Of a DNA stretch of 5,770 nt, positions 5,743 through 5,770 are shown in pieces. The first letter of the stretch is position 1, and each line of letters starts with the position of its first letter. Source of the stretch: an uncultured Holosporaceae bacterium (GTDB taxonomy: Bacteria > Pseudomonadota > Alphaproteobacteria > RUG11792); contig CAMYPB010000049.1 of NCBI GenBank assembly GCA_947285985.1, positions 1 through 5,770 on the forward strand, in the 5' to 3' direction. The position numbers were made by a program, and so were the translations under genes. Under the pieces are notes generated by a model. That model saw nothing but the letters and a program-made list of their open reading frames with translations, was not told the DNA's origin and searched no databases.

Positions 5743-5770
5743 ATTTTTCAAAACGTTTATTTCATTTTGG

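Noticed and set aside
1..5770. Idea that the inverted flanking genes mark a composite transposon or island
   Set aside because: No transposase, integrase, terminal inverted repeats or target duplications are seen. The paralogues are too diverged at the DNA level to act as recombination arms, and the enclosed genes are core functions.

Overview
The window comes from an AT-rich bacterium, most likely an alphaproteobacterium. The evidence is the RppH-type Nudix protein with its W-Q-M-P-Q-G-G core, an Hfq with the Y-K-H-A-I-S-T motif, an alanine racemase carrying C-R-D-F-F-V-A after the PLP lysine, and a peroxiredoxin of the C-x-C AhpC type. The mix recalls Rhodospirillales/Acetobacteraceae or a reduced, host-associated relative. 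That placement is from memory of family sequences and is tentative.

Layout, left to right: (1) the 3' part of an unrecognised gene on the + strand (to 670), called paralogue A here; (2) rppH (766-1278), which starts 5'-end-dependent mRNA decay; (3) a tight three-gene run, hfq (1384-1791), lpd (1797-3176) and alr (3160-4311), with 5 bp between the first two and a 17-bp overlap between the last two; (4) ahpC (4403-4966), which has its own candidate promoter and a clear terminator hairpin; (5) a second unrecognised gene on the - strand (5730-5023), paralogue B. All gaps between genes are short (under 110 bp). No RNA gene, insertion sequence, CRISPR array or integrase is visible.

The five central genes are ordinary housekeeping functions: RNA turnover and sRNA pairing (rppH, hfq), the E3 subunit of 2-oxoacid dehydrogenases (lpd), D-alanine supply for peptidoglycan (alr) and peroxide reduction (ahpC). 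Their order is unusual as far as I know. Hfq carries a long, very acidic C-terminal tail, and alr appears to start at a TTG inside the end of lpd behind a strong Shine-Dalgarno sequence.

The most novel content is the pair of proteins at the two edges. A and B are clearly related: both have W-x-C near the N-terminus, W-S-S..H-N-K.F.K-Y.V, D-S-D-G-x-G-R-I-x-F and a C-terminal T-I-P-E-L. They point toward each other and bracket the housekeeping block. They match no family I can name. Both carry an EF-hand-like or FG-GAP-like acidic loop, and B contains a 24-bp in-frame tandem duplication. They look like members of a diversifying, lineage-specific family.
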